The position numbers and the translations under genes were made by a program. A stretch of DNA of 64,000 nt, taken from Chlorops oryzae. Lineage: Eukaryota > Arthropoda > Insecta > Diptera > Chloropidae. This document shows positions 36,493 through 48,433 of the stretch, one piece after another. Every line of letters starts with the position of its first letter. Position 1 is the first letter of the stretch. The stretch lies in NCBI GenBank assembly GCA_020466095.1, contig CM035808.1, positions 24,972,796 to 25,036,795 of the forward strand. The letters are read 5' to 3'. Under the pieces are notes generated by a model. The model was not told where the DNA came from, ran no database searches, and saw nothing but the letters and a program-made list of their open reading frames with translations.

Positions 36493-37447
36493 GGTGCTGA
36501 TTATGTATGGCAACCAAAAAAAGTTGAGTTGCCTCAGAGGCAACCGAACTATTAAGGCAACCGAACTAGAAATTGCGATTACGGATGGCAACTTATTTTG
36601 GTTGACTATTGCGTCGCGTTGCCAACTGAAAATCTAGCATTTTCGGCAACTAAAAGCATATGTTTCAAGAAAGCATCAATATTTTTTGAAATTTGTTGAT
36701 TTGAAACAGTTTTTTTGAAAAGTTTATGCATCAGGTTCACAAATTACGCGATAAAAAGAAATATATGGAGGTTATTTAGGAGATCTTTATACTCACTGAA
36801 AATTAGAAACCAGGGCGCACAGGAGGATTCGTAATACGTTGAAGAAATTGCAACAGCCAAGCAGCCGGCACGTTCAAAATCCATTTAAATTATTTTTAAT
36901 TCAACTAAGCAATGAGACATCGCGCTATGTACTCGATGAATAAAACGCGACGTGGATAGATGTGGAAATGTCTTTAATATGGTTTTGGAACAAACACCAA
37001 TATGCATAGTGCTAAAAGGAGAGCAAAATGTTCTAGAGCGACGAATGTGTGGAACATAATAGAGGCTTAAAAAATTCTTCGAAACTGGATCTTTACAGAA
37101 AATCTGGATTTCAGTACATTCTGGAATCATGTACATTAATGGAATCATTGGATTATTTCATTAAACTAAAGTTAGTACTTAACGATTCAGCTATTCGGCA
37201 AATGTATTCCTAATCTTTCACCGCCCTATATCTGGATGCTGTTCCAAAACCTCCTTTAATTTTTGTTAATATTTTTTTTTTTGCTATCACCATTTTGTCT
37301 TTAATAGATAAAAACTATCAATAATTACAATACTTTTGTATTTAAAAAAAATTTCATTTAACTATGTTCCATTTTACGAACTATTGCATCGCGCCTTGCG
37401 CGAAAGGCAACCAAACTAAAAAAAAGTTGCCATACATAATCAGCACC
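36493..37447. mobile_element. Degenerate PIF/Harbinger-like element
   Basis: Perfect 22-bp inverted ends starting GGTGCTGATTATGTATGGC, flanked by TAA on both sides (36490-36492 and 37448-37450). The element is 955 bp. GGCAAC words recur near both ends (36510, 36541, 36558, 36588, 37406), like subterminal binding repeats. In one + frame near 36870-36940 the words NPFKLFLIQLS and SRYVLDE resemble the amino-terminal region of Harbinger transposases, followed by a stop; farther on NVLERRM recalls the conserved VIER motif. Several stops make it non-functional. Confidence 0.75.
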
Positions 37448-38720
37448 TAAATTTAGAATGAGAAGTTTTTATCAGACATAAAGAGCCAAAATGTTACGAA
37501 AAAAGTACTATACAATAAGGAAATCAAGCCTTTGTAATAAGAAAAGAATGATCCTTATCGATGAAGTTAAGTTAGCTTCCATTGTTATGTAAATAAGTAG
37601 TACCTAGTTGTAGAAAATGGGATAGTATATTTTTGTTACTGCATCTGCTTTATTTTATACGAAACTTTAATAGCTGCTTTTACTATAATTTAATATAACC
37701 CTTGCTACACCAATAGCAGTTTACGCTGCAAATCCCCATAGTTTTTGCTATATGAACATTATATCTGTAGATATTATCTACAATCGGCTTTCCACACTTC
37801 TCGGCAATTTATGAAAAATAAATTTTTTCGATTGCCAAATAATACATTTTTCACTATAAGTGAAAAATGAGGGACCAAAAGCCCAAATAGTAATTAATAA
37901 TGTAATTAATAATAGCTATTATATATTTTTTTTGTTTATCTTTTTTTTATTTTGAATCTTCTTTATTTTATTTCTCCTTAAATTTTCACGCCTCCACCGA
38001 GCCTTGATCCGCTGACCACAGTCCGCTGAGCGACCGTCTTAACAATTACACTAAACGAACGAATTTAATGTCTTGGTAAAAATGCTTACTTGAGTTTATG
38101 GCTGCTCAGGTCTTAGGAAACGTACTTAAAGAATTTGTTCACTCCAAAAATTGTTTACTTGAAAATGAACCCATTACAAAATACCAAGTTAAAGCAGACA
38201 ACAGGTAGGAGCAGATATAAGGGAGCATGGCGAAAATGAGAGCACATTTCAAGGCATAGCAGAGAGCGAGAGAGAGTAAACGAGAGCGAATTTGAATAGA
38301 GAGAGATTGAAATGAATATCATTTACTCATTATAGCTGCATATGCTATGCAAATAGCCGCAGATGCTTTAAAATCATTCTCCTACAGTTATATTTATTTA
38401 CTAACAAAATATAGCTATGTTCGCTATGTTTGTTTCAAATCAAGACATTCTGCTAGCTGAAATTCATATAAAATATAGCAAATGCAGTAATAACACCGTT
38501 GCTATAGTTTATAGCAAGCAAGTAGTAGTTCTGTTTTTTGAGTGTAGGTTATACGTTGTTTGAAGGTTGCTACAAATGAGACCCTTCACACAGGTGGCAC
38601 GAGTTTGAATTGTTCTATAACACAGATAATTCCGATTTTTGGGGACCTTCAATTCGAAGGACTATGAAATCATTTGAAAAGATTGTGAAGCTGTAAATGT
38701 GAATTGAAGTTCTTCCTTAA
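37448..38720. other. Non-coding DNA with a tRNA-like patch
   Basis: AT-rich sequence with many GCTAT and TAGC words (37700-37780 and 38330-38530) that may be an old decayed repeat. No supported gene; the tRNA-like patch is listed separately. Confidence 0.5.
37985..38055 (-). repeat. Possible tRNA-derived SINE head
   Basis: On the minus strand, GTGTAATTGTTAAGACGG (complement of 38034-38051) resembles a polymerase III A box, and GCGGATCAAGGC (around 37999-38011) resembles a B box at a normal distance. The AT-rich tail is short and no full cloverleaf can be drawn, so a tRNA gene is unlikely. A decayed SINE is the best guess. Confidence 0.3.
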
Positions 38721-40307
38721 GGGGGTCTTCTCATTGAGCAACTTTTTTTTCGACTTTTTTTTTTTTGCATTTATTTATAGCTTGGATTTTTTGAAATTCG
38801 AAATAGTTTAGAGGATATAGCCTTCTTTGTCGAGCAAGATCTGCGCTAAAACGAGTAATTTTTGCGTTGCTTCAAACTTTAAACGCGTTTATCTCGAAAC
38901 CACGTTTTTCGAACTGGCGGCCATGATATCTCCAGTTCAACTGAACCGATTTTCATGAAACAAAGTGGAATCGACGCAGAATTGTCACCATTCTCGGGTG
39001 AACCTCGACCATAATTTTAAAAAATTTTTTACTATTTTTTTTTACACTAAACTACAAAAAAAAAAAGCCCGAAATTGAAATTTTTTTTTTAATGGCCGCC
39101 ATTTTGTCAAAAAAAATCACAAAATTAAGCTTGAGGTTCACCCGAGAATTACATATATACTGATTATAACCCCGTTTTTTTTCCATTTCGGACGCTCCGG
39201 AGACCCGGAATCGTGGCCGCCGTGACGACACCTTTTTTTTTCACCACCAACTTTGAAGTTTCATTACTTTTTTAACAGCCCACGTATCGAGGCAAAAAAA
39301 AATTTTTTATTTACTTCGAATCTTTTGTAATACAATAAATAACAAGTAAGGGTGTTATAGTCAGGCGAGCCTGACAATAGAATACCCGACACAGACACAC
39401 ATGTTCAAATAATTTTTAATATCAAGAGGTGTTAAAGGCCATTACGGGCCCCATATACCGACATTTGTTGAATTTCTTTATGAAAACCGCCCTTTTGCCA
39501 CGCCCACTTTTCCAATTTTTTTGAAATTCTAATCGGAGGCCTTAATATACGCTCAAATTCTAAGTTTCAGTGGAATATCTCAAAAAAATCCGAATTTGGG
39601 GTAATTTTTAGATTTTTGTGACAGACCCTAGTACTGGAGATACCCTTAATAATGGACCTATCAAAAATTGTTTTAGAGAGGATGTTTATGGCTACAAAGG
39701 AAGCATAACTGCCAAATTTCGTTCAAGTCCCATTTGAATTTCGGGTGTAAGAGACAATATTCGAAAAACGCCCTTCTGCCACGCCCACTTTTACAACTTT
39801 TGGAAATCATATTACTGGCCTTTAAACATGATCAAATATCAACTTTCATCAAAATATCTTGAAAAACTTCGGTTTTAGAGCAGTTTTTGTGATTTTCGTA
39901 ACAGACCCTAGTACTGGAGGTTCCCCTAAAAATGGTCCGATCGGGTCCATTCTCGAGCTCATGTCGCCGTGAGCACGCATACCAAATTTTGTCAAGATAG
40001 CTCAACTCCTTCGATAAGAAATTGTATACAAACAGACAGACGGACAGACAGACGGACAGACGGACAGACAGACAGACAGACGGACATGGCTAAATCGAAT
40101 CTCCTAGTGACGCTGATCATTTCTATATACATTTTGTATGGTCTATCTCGACTGGTTCTGGGTGTTACACACAACCACACAAACGCATTATACCCTCGAC
40201 ACAGAGTGTGTCGGGTATAAAAAAAGTTTTCAATTATTCCTTGCGTTTTCAAACAAGAATTTTTTTAAAAAGGGTCCAAAAAACGGGTTTTCAATGAGAA
40301 GACCCCC
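38721..40307. mobile_element. TTAA-flanked (piggyBac-type) non-autonomous element
   Basis: Perfect 17-bp inverted ends starting GGGGGTCTTCTCATTGA (38721-38737 and complement of 40291-40307), flanked by TTAA at 38717-38720 and 40308-40311. TTAA duplication is the piggyBac hallmark. A mini-me-like repeat (39341-40220) is nested inside; without it about 700 bp of non-coding sequence remain. No transposase. Confidence 0.78.
39341..40220 (+). mobile_element. mini-me/DINE-1-like dispersed repeat, copy 1
   Basis: About 880 bp starting AACAAGTAAGGGTGTTATAG, with a GTCAGGC-GA-GCCTGAC palindrome close to the start, and ending CGACACAGAGTGTGTCGGG plus TATAAA, a 7-bp-stem hairpin. Before the end lie a GACA/GACG array (about 40031-40084) and a block reading CATGGCTAAATCGA then GTGACGCTGATCATTTCTAT. 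Array plus block recall the (GTCY)n and core of Drosophila mini-me/DINE-1 elements, which are non-autonomous Helitron relatives; that parallel is from memory. Two more copies lie at 55964-56832 and 58368-59134. Nested in the TTAA element. Confidence 0.75.
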
Positions 40308-43230
40308 TTAAGTTATCATCCTGCCAGCAATCAGGAAAGACAACAAGTTTCAAATAAGACTAATATGACACTAGACCAGCCAAGGCGAAACGAAACCAAC
40401 CCGTTTTGTTGTGTGTCCAAGAAAAATATTAATTTCATGCACATAGTTTCGCAATATTTGGTTTGTTTCAGACTAAATGATCTACAATGTATTAATGTTT
40501 GACAAAACAGAAACAAACGGTGTTGACTTATCCAATGTGCTTTCACCCTCAAACGAACAGGCTACATTCAATGGTTTTGTAAATTTTTTTATTTCTACAG
40601 TTTTAACTGAATAAATCAAGCATTTAAACTGCCAAATAATATTCTCAGGTCCAATAAGGGGGAAAAATAATGAAGACGTGATCAACGAAATTTTAATCCA
40701 TTATTTAAAACAAAATATAAACGTTTAATGGGTCTCACGTCCTATTTCCATATCAATAAGCTTTAGTCAAAGAAATTATCAAAAGGTTTGTTGGAAAAAG
40801 ATAATTTTGTTTGATTAGCAAAGCGCAGATACGGCTACAAAAAACCAATAAACTCTTCTTGATTCTTTCATTCTTCATTCCAAGTTCCAACATTTCACTA
40901 CTTTCCTCTGGCATTGTTATGCAAATACAAAATCCAAATCTGCACGTCTTTTTTCAAAGTTGTTCGAATTGGCTATATTCAAAAGAAGTATAACTAAATC
41001 AAATTAAAGCTTATAAGCTTCAAAATTGTAGCATTAACTCAAACGAATATACATATATTTGTTCTTTTTAGCACATACAATTTATGTATTCCGTTTACAT
41101 GTTATTTTATGGTTTGATATGACGGCTATTGGACAACCGATAAATATTTCAATTCGGAAATGACAAGTTTCGTTGCCAGTTATGAACGTCATAATCGCCC
41201 ACTTAATGAATTATAAAGAGCCTGAAATTATTTAGCATGCTAAACTGTGTCAACAGGTTTGAGCTTTCTCTTAATTACTTAATCTTTTAAATTCTTTCTT
41301 ACATATCGGAAAACATGGCTAGATCACAAAGCTTCTTCTAGTGACGCTGATCATTTGAATTGACCTATTTTGAGTGGCTCGCGACACTGAGACGCCCAAG
41401 ACAATAAACGAGTAATTTCTTCACAGAAAGTTTCGGATATAAAAACGCTTGAATTATTTTTCATTTTCCTTATGCCCAAGTTCATCCCTTGTAGACTGCT
41501 CCATTCAAATCCACGTTCGCAATTGGGCTCACCAAATGCTAAAGCATTCGTTGTAATGGGCTCTGTTTACACGAGACCGGAACATTTCCTCGTTCTTTTC
41601 TTTATTCGAGAGTGGATTTAAAGAATCTTTATGCCTTATATTGGAACAATGCTCAATATACGCTTCGCAGCGAGATAATTTTCAGACTTTTCTCTCTGTA
41701 TCGCTTTCTCTCTCTCTCTCTCTGCGCGAATGAAGCACGTGCACATTACTTTGCCGCTCGAGAAACATTTGAACAAAATCAAAACAAACGAACTTTTTTC
41801 TTTGCAGAAAGCTGTTGAAGATGGAGACGGTTTTGCGCCACGTGCCACACTCCAGACTCGATGGAAGAGACAAAAAACAACCGAAAAGCACACAAAAAAC
41901 ACGTTTTAAGAGAAATAAATGGATGTCCTGTTAGAGAACTTTTGAGTCTCAACTACAAAGACTCTCGCTTAAAGTAAAGTTACGTTACTGAGACTGAAAA
42001 TCTTACTTCCGAAGTGTGGGTTTGATAAGTAATGGCTTGTTCGGTCGATTATTGGCTGTCTTTAGCAGGCTCTGATCGATTTTTTTTTTTCAGGAAAAGA
42101 AGTTTCCTACATTTCGAACATTTTTTTTGATTAAATAATTACATTATTTATATACTTTATAGATTAAAATTTTTATGCGAAGAAATTTTACCCTACTGTA
42201 TGATACATTGAATTAGCTTTAAATAATTCATTTTTCGCAGTTAATGGTTTAATTTAGGCTTCAAAAATAATTATATATCGATCTTTAAGAACAAATGAGG
42301 TATGTTGTTTTTTTTGTTTAGAAACCATTTATGAGTTCTCACGCGCGATAAAGTGCTAAAAGTTCACACATTTTAATCCATTTTATTTAAATTCTTTTAA
42401 GCCCTAAAACTAAATGGAACTTTAGAAAGCTTTTGTAATTTCCAGCATGCCAAGCAAAAACAATTTCTTCTCGTCCTTCGTCAGATAAAGCGCGACGAAA
42501 ATGTGAAATTGTTGCCACTCAAGCGTTAAAAAGTTGCTCTTAACTTTTCTAATCAGTGTCGTTCAGATTTCATGATGAAAAATGCTCGAGAAAATTAGCC
42601 ATCATGAGGACATTCCAATAAAGGATAAGGACGGCGCTTGTCCACATCAATGCAATAATATCCGTGGATGTGAAAATTTTTTCATTTTCACATGAATTTC
42701 AATTTCGATTTCAATTTCATTTGCCATCGTCAATCGCACAAAGCTCGCTCATCAGCACATTTTATTTAGTGACTTTTATTTATTGCTTTCACAAACAATT
42801 AATTTGCGGTGGCATTTATTGCAGCAAAACTGCCGGAGATGGCAACGAAGTGCAGCGTTTGCAAATTAAATTTCTGTTTGCCAAAAATTTTCGCCACAAA
42901 TATTTGCAAATGAAGAACAAAAGCTACAAAATTGCAATAAATAAATGAGTAAGTTACGTAAATTACTGCGGTCTGGCGTTGCATCAAGAGGATGCGGCGA
43001 AAAGAGCGGGCGAAAGAGAGGGTGGCCAAAGACGGAGTGAAAGTAGAAGAAGGGAAACATTCCGCTTTTCTTTTAATTTATAATTGTTTCTCATTGTTTC
43101 GTTGGCAGGGCGTACGCGTATTACAAACACAGCTTCAATTGAAAAGCTCAAGGACCACCCAGTAATGAGAAGGTCAATTTACTAGAACCGAGTACACTTT
43201 GATTGAATCGGAGGATGAAAGGTCAACATA
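40308..43230. other. Non-coding DNA, no gene recognised
   Basis: No coding region with support. Short frames near 40331, 40811, 41612 and 42664 lack motifs. A CT-rich patch lies at 41706-41723. A (AAACC/GGTTT) flavoured stretch near 40380-40530 loosely resembles words in the 12480-12530 repeat but is too short to call. Confidence 0.5.
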
Positions 43231-44518
43231 TTAGGTGTAGTAAAAAGAAATCCATTATTTTTGCATTAAATTGAGGGCTTTATTTAAGATAGTTAGAATG
43301 ACCCGATTTAGGTCAAATATGCGCCGTTTTGTTCGATAACTTGTTGCCATTTTAAAGGTAATTTCATTATGCCTCCCTCATAGAAGCCCTGGTTCCTATT
43401 AGCAAAAAATTGAGACAGTCGAATTTCAGAAGCCTCTCTTGAAGCGAATGTTTCACCAGCAAAATTGTTCGCCATGGACAGGAACAGATGGTAATCACTT
43501 GGTGCCAGGTCCGGACTATAAGGTGGATGCAGAAGAACCTCCCAACCAAACTCCCGGAGCTTCTGGCGAGTCACTATCGATGTGTGTGGCCTGGCGTTGT
43601 CCTGATTGAACACAATTCCTCTCCTATTGGCCAAAGCTGGCCGCTTATGGGCGATTACTTCCTTCAGACGGTCCAATTGTTGACAGTAGAGTTCCGAGTT
43701 AAGAGTTTTGCCGTATGGGAGCAGCTCATAGTAGATAATTCCCTGCCAATCCCACCAAACACACAGCAAAACCTTCCTGGCCGTCAATCCTGGCTTGGCC
43801 ACCGTTTCCGCCGGTTCACCGTGTTTCGACCACGACCGTTTTCGCTTGACGTTGTCGTAAGTGACCCACTTTTCATCACCAGTCACCAACCGCTTCAGAA
43901 ATGGGTCGATTTTGTTGCGGTTCAGCAGCGATTCGCAGATGGAAATTCGGTCTGTGAGGTTTTTTTGCGTTAACTCGTGTGGCACCCATACATCGAGCTT
44001 CTTTGTGTATCCAGCCTTATTCAAATGGTTCCAAACGGTTTTTTGTGCAATCTTTAGCTCTTTTGCAATCGAAACAGTGCTAACATGACGGTCGGACTCG
44101 ATAATTTCCATGATTTTATCGACATTTTCGACAATTGGCCTTCCAGTGCGTGGTGCATCCTTGACATCGCAGTTACCGGAACGGAATCGACGAAACCAAA
44201 ATTGCGCATGATTGGCTGTTACAGTATCAGGTCCATAAACGCTATTCACATTTTCAGCCGCCTGGCTTGCGTTTTCTCCCTTATCGAAGAAAAACTGTAA
44301 AATGTAGCGAATTTTCTCTTTGCTGATGTCCATCTTTGACAACCTCTCAAACAAAACTGAATCAATCAATCAAAAAAGTGTCAAAAAAGCTTTTTTAGTA
44401 GGAACTGTCATCTTTCTAATGCCTCCTAGCGGAACACGATCGGACTTATACAACGCGAGATGCAGATAAATAACGCCATCTATTGGAAAAATAATGGATT
44501 TCTTTTTACTACACCTAA
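43231..44518 (-). mobile_element. mariner element, copy 2 (structurally intact)
   Basis: 1288-bp element with perfect ~32-bp inverted ends (TTAGGTGTAGTAAAAAG inward) and TA on both flanks (43229-43230 and 44519-44520). It carries one uninterrupted transposase gene. Near identity to copy 1 indicates recent activity of the family. Because ends and coding sequence are both intact it is a candidate autonomous copy. Confidence 0.97.
43308..44333 (-). CDS. mariner transposase (intact)
   Basis: 341 aa from the ATG at 44333; a TTG-started extension of 12 codons is ignored because mariner proteins normally start here and are about 345 aa. The amino half holds paired helix-turn-helix DNA-binding regions (SQAAENVNSVYG, VSTVSIAKELKIAQKTVWNH) and the linker motif WVPHELT (116-122). 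The catalytic triad is Asp153 (TGDEKW), Asp245 (QDNARPH) and Asp280 (YSPDLAPSDYHLF), with 34 residues between the last two: the mariner D,D34D signature. It cuts and pastes its own element at TA sites in the nucleus. No stops or frameshifts. The subfamily is not assigned with confidence. Whether it is expressed is unknown. Confidence 0.95.
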   Translation of the reverse strand: MDISKEKIRYILQFFFDKGENASQAAENVNSVYGPDTVTANHAQFWFRRFRSGNCDVKDAPRTGRPIVENVDKIMEIIESDRHVSTVSIAKELKIAQKTVWNHLNKAGYTKKLDVWVPHELTQKNLTDRISICESLLNRNKIDPFLKRLVTGDEKWVTYDNVKRKRSWSKHGEPAETVAKPGLTARKVLLCVWWDWQGIIYYELLPYGKTLNSELYCQQLDRLKEVIAHKRPALANRRGIVFNQDNARPHTSIVTRQKLREFGWEVLLHPPYSPDLAPSDYHLFLSMANNFAGETFASREASEIRLSQFFANRNQGFYEGGIMKLPLKWQQVIEQNGAYLT

Positions 44519-45227
44519 TATACGATATTTAATCTGCGAGACTACTACACATAGTAAATATTTGTCTTGCCCTGCTCGTAAAAAAAAAGATATAATTGGC
44601 TTCCAAATGACCTGAAAGAGTCATTGGTCATTGATAACCAATGCAGTTAATTTCATTGCCTAGCGAATTGAGTGTCAATGGTAATGGTATTTTTTTCATT
44701 AGTCCGTGGAGTAGCAGGCGTATAGTATGACTAAAGGGGATTGTTATAAACTTATAAAAGAAAAAAAAACCACCTTTGAAATTAAAAAAGAAAATTGTTT
44801 TGGTGGACTGTACAACTTTACTTTACAATGAAACATTATGAAGTGAATGGAATCTTCCGCATACGGGTAAGCCCGTTTGTCAAGCACAACGCCGAGATCC
44901 AGGTTAGCTGATTAGTAAACAATTCTCTTGCTTTTGATTGTGAAAAAAAGTCAGTTGCAGGAGTTTATAAACTGCAAGGTAATTTCTAACAAAGCCACAC
45001 AGGTCATGTGCGTTTTTGAATCAGTTCAGAGGAGAGCAGAAAGGACTCGAAAACGCTTGCTCTTTCAATCGTAAACCGATTGACCATTATGGAAATTTGT
45101 TGTAAGGACTCTTCGTACAAAAAGGCTGCTGAAATGAGTTGAAGCCAAAGATTTTGAGCTGTACAGATTGAATTCAACAATAATTGCTGTTCTCATTGTA
45201 ACATATATCGCCATATTTTGCCTTTAA
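44519..45227. other. Non-coding DNA, no feature recognised
   Basis: AT-rich. A 24-codon ATG frame at 44828 followed by a GTAAGC donor-like word was considered and rejected as too short. Nothing else is visible. Confidence 0.5.
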
Positions 45228-45840
45228 CACTAGATTTCCTAAATAGGTACCTAGGTCATTTTGACTACTTTTCAATTTTAATTTGAAAAACAATTATGCA
45301 TACTTATATTGACACAGCTTCTTATAATTTTGTGACTTTTTTTTTAAATAATATGTAAATGCGTTTATTTATAATTTGCAGTAACCTCCCCTCCTTCATT
45401 TCTGGTACATGTTAGTACCCGTATTGCCCAAAAACAGTCATTTCGACTACCTGTAAATTATGAATTAACTATATGTGTTATATGACCAGTTCGCCTCTAG
45501 ATTGATGCAACAGTTTTAATTTTTTTCTTATTACGTTATTATTATTGTAATAACACAAATACTTCTGGCTTTCTGAATTGTAACGGTTTATGATCGCAAA
45601 AGAACCACAAGATGTGCACTTGTTATGCTCTGACAGTCGCTCTAGAACGTTGTTCAAGTGTTCTTGGAGTGTTTTTGGAAAACCTAAGGATTTGAAATTG
45701 AAAAGCTAACGAAATTGATTGAAAACAAACTCCTTTACACATGAGTAATTCTTGACAATGCCGTCAATTTGACTACTTTGGGGCGAAATAGGTATGTATG
45801 TATAGACTTAAGTTAGGATTAAGTTTCAGTATTTCTAGTA
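45228..45840. mobile_element. TTAA-flanked piggyBac-like MITE, degenerate ends
   Basis: Begins CACTAGATTTCC after TTAA (45224-45227) and ends GTATTTCTAGTA before TTAA (45841-45844). The ends are imperfect inverted repeats of a CACTAGAAA-like word, similar to piggyBac termini. GTCATTTTGACTAC and GTCAATTTGACTAC occur near each end. 613 bp, no transposase. The inverted match is short, so confidence is moderate. Confidence 0.5.
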
Positions 45841-48433
45841 TTAAGAAGAGGCTTCTGTGCTCGTATTAAAAAATTAAAAAATATGCTAGAGGCTAATTTT
45901 CCCGTTTAAGCTTGATGAAAAGCAATATTGCACCCAACGCATCAGCAATGAACCTGATCCGGCACCAATAGTTTTATTAAAATTCGATTGCAACAAAGTA
46001 TCTTAAATATGAAGCCACCTTGGTTTTATGCAGCCGGACTATCCACTTCGTAAAAGTCAACTAAATTCCTTAAGAAGAAGAAAAAAAAGAAAACCATAAT
46101 GAAATGTACGAAAAGTCATGAGCAGCAGAAACTATTTTTCTTCAAAGTAAGTAAGGAAGTGTCTTGGGAGCAGCTTCTATCGTGTAAATATTCCCATATT
46201 TTCCAAAGAAGTTCACACACATGAAATTTAATCTAATAAAAATATTTTTGATTTATAACACCGCTATACTGTTAACTCACATGCCGCACACGAAGCAACC
46301 GTTGCACAGAATTTCCCCCATTATTTTCATTTGCGGAAAAATGACGTTTCCCAAAGCACATGGACGGGCTTATCTGGATGAGAATTTTAAGGCATTCCTG
46401 CGACAAGCACAAAAAATTTTAAGTCGTTTGATTCGAAAAATTAAAAATGTTCGTCTTTTTTATTTTTTTTACAATGGGAGATGTGCGCCATTAATTTCTT
46501 TTTTATGTTGCCATATCCGCATGAAGGAACAATTTAATTCTTGCTGCATATGTCGCAATTCCTTACTGACTTTTCCACAAAAAAAAAATAAAAAATATAT
46601 ATATATATATATATGTATATAATACGCACAAGGAGAAGTCCTGTGTGAGTGCATTTCTTTTTTATGCTCTTAAGAAGGACTCTTGACATTTTTCATGAAT
46701 CAACGATTATTTTCTCTTTTTTTTTGGGATGGTTGCTGGAGGGTGGTGGGGATGGAAATGTTTGCCTTAGGTTTAATCCAATTTTCCTTTTGTGTCATGT
46801 AGTATGCATGAAATCGCTTTGTGATCATAAAGGACTTCCGTTATGCCGTCGTAAAAATGAGGTTCAAGAACACAATTTGCATTTAAACGGATGAAATTTT
46901 CTTTGATGAGTTGCGGTTCTGTTCTTCATTGTATCAATTCGGCCGTACAGTCGTCTCCGGTTAATATTATCATAATCAAAAATGAACGAACATTAGTGCT
47001 TAAAGGAAATAACGTTTTTTTTTTTATCCAACAGGTACATTTGGAATACAATGGGGAATCAAAATTGAACAGCTCTCGATGGCTTATGCGAATTTTGATC
47101 TAGGGAATACTGTAGTTAAATTTTTCTTGCTTTCAAGTGACTCCAAAACTCTGACATTATGCATAAAAAAATTGTGCAAAAGGATTCCTTAAATATGCTT
47201 AAAATCGAAAGGCAATGCAAATATAAATTGGAGTCTGAGCAAAGCAATTTTTAGGGTTGTTGCGAATTTCGAGGGTTTTCGCAAACTTTTTTCGTTAGAG
47301 GTCACTTCAGGCAATTGTGTTCTTTTAGCTTGTTACTGAACCAATCAGCTTAAAGGTTTTTTTTTTTAAAGCAGCTTATATCCTATGGTACACATAACGA
47401 GCAGTTGCCTGAATATTAGGAATTGAATCACTTAAGACGCTTGTTCGGTTTCACTGATGAAAGCACAACTGAGGCTGACATATTTGAGCTTCTTATGAAA
47501 TTCCTCAGAGACCCACCGAAGTATAATTAGCTTGGTGCATTGGATATTTCCGGAAGATGCTTCTCATGCAACACAATCAATTTGTAGCTGGCATCCCACG
47601 TGAACACCGTCAGTACCGCATTTCAGTGGTTACCAACACAATGCAATATTTATGCATGTTCGTGAAATTGTATTCAAATGAAGATATCGGAAAGCTGCAC
47701 ATCAATCCTAGTCAAAGATAATTACAAACTTGCTCAAATGCAGTGATGATGGCAAGTGTCAGCAGATGTATCCTCTGAGAGACCGAAATGGTAACAAATT
47801 AGCAGTGAGTTGATAACAAGTGCAGCTAAGAGTATGCATTCGATGTTTTGTGAAAATAATGAAAAGCTTTTATTAATGGTGCTTATTTGAGGTTTTTAAG
47901 AAAATTTAAGATTTGAATGAAGTGTTGTGAGTCACAACCGCAAAAATATTCCCTATCCCAATTCTCTCTTCTTATCTTCATCAATGAATGCATAACTACA
48001 ACCGCTATGCAAAAGACCTCAGCAGCGATCACCAAATCCAGAAGGCAAGTGATAGAAACATGAAACCTACATTTGGGCGACGACAATATTCAACACAAAT
48101 AAACATGTGAACGAAAGCTGAGAGGTTTTGGAACGAAGACGACGATAGACACAGACGGGCAAATGACATGAGGGAGGGCACGAGCTTGCAGATCATAAAG
48201 AGATGCAGCGACTGGGAAAGATATGTGCAAGGGATTGCACGTGCTCAAAACGGATCTGGGGCGAGAACGACGACAGCATAAGTAGCAATTAGTAGATTTG
48301 TAATAAAACAACAACAACGGGACAACATAAGCGATGTAAGCACTTCTGCATTGAAAGCTATGCAAGGAGGAATTTGGGAAAATAAACGGAGATCACGGAT
48401 CATGGGAAATGCAGGATCAGCACTATTTCCCTA
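45841..48433. other. Non-coding DNA, no gene recognised
   Basis: A 133-codon frame at 46221-46622 and others nearby end in Lys/Ile/Tyr repeats from a (TA)n tract (46597-46621) and lack motifs. A purine-rich stretch around 48100-48420 may belong to the LTR-like sequence that follows. Confidence 0.5.

Noticed and set aside
37985..38055. A functional tRNA gene
   Set aside because: A- and B-box-like words are present, but no acceptor stem or full cloverleaf can be paired; kept only as a weak SINE candidate.
44828..44911. 24-codon ATG frame with a CGG-GTAAGC donor-like word, possibly a first exon
   Set aside because: Too short, and I could not identify a matching downstream exon.
46221..46622. 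133-codon frame starting with a hydrophobic stretch
   Set aside because: It ends in a (TA)n-encoded Tyr/Ile run, has irregular composition and resembles no family.
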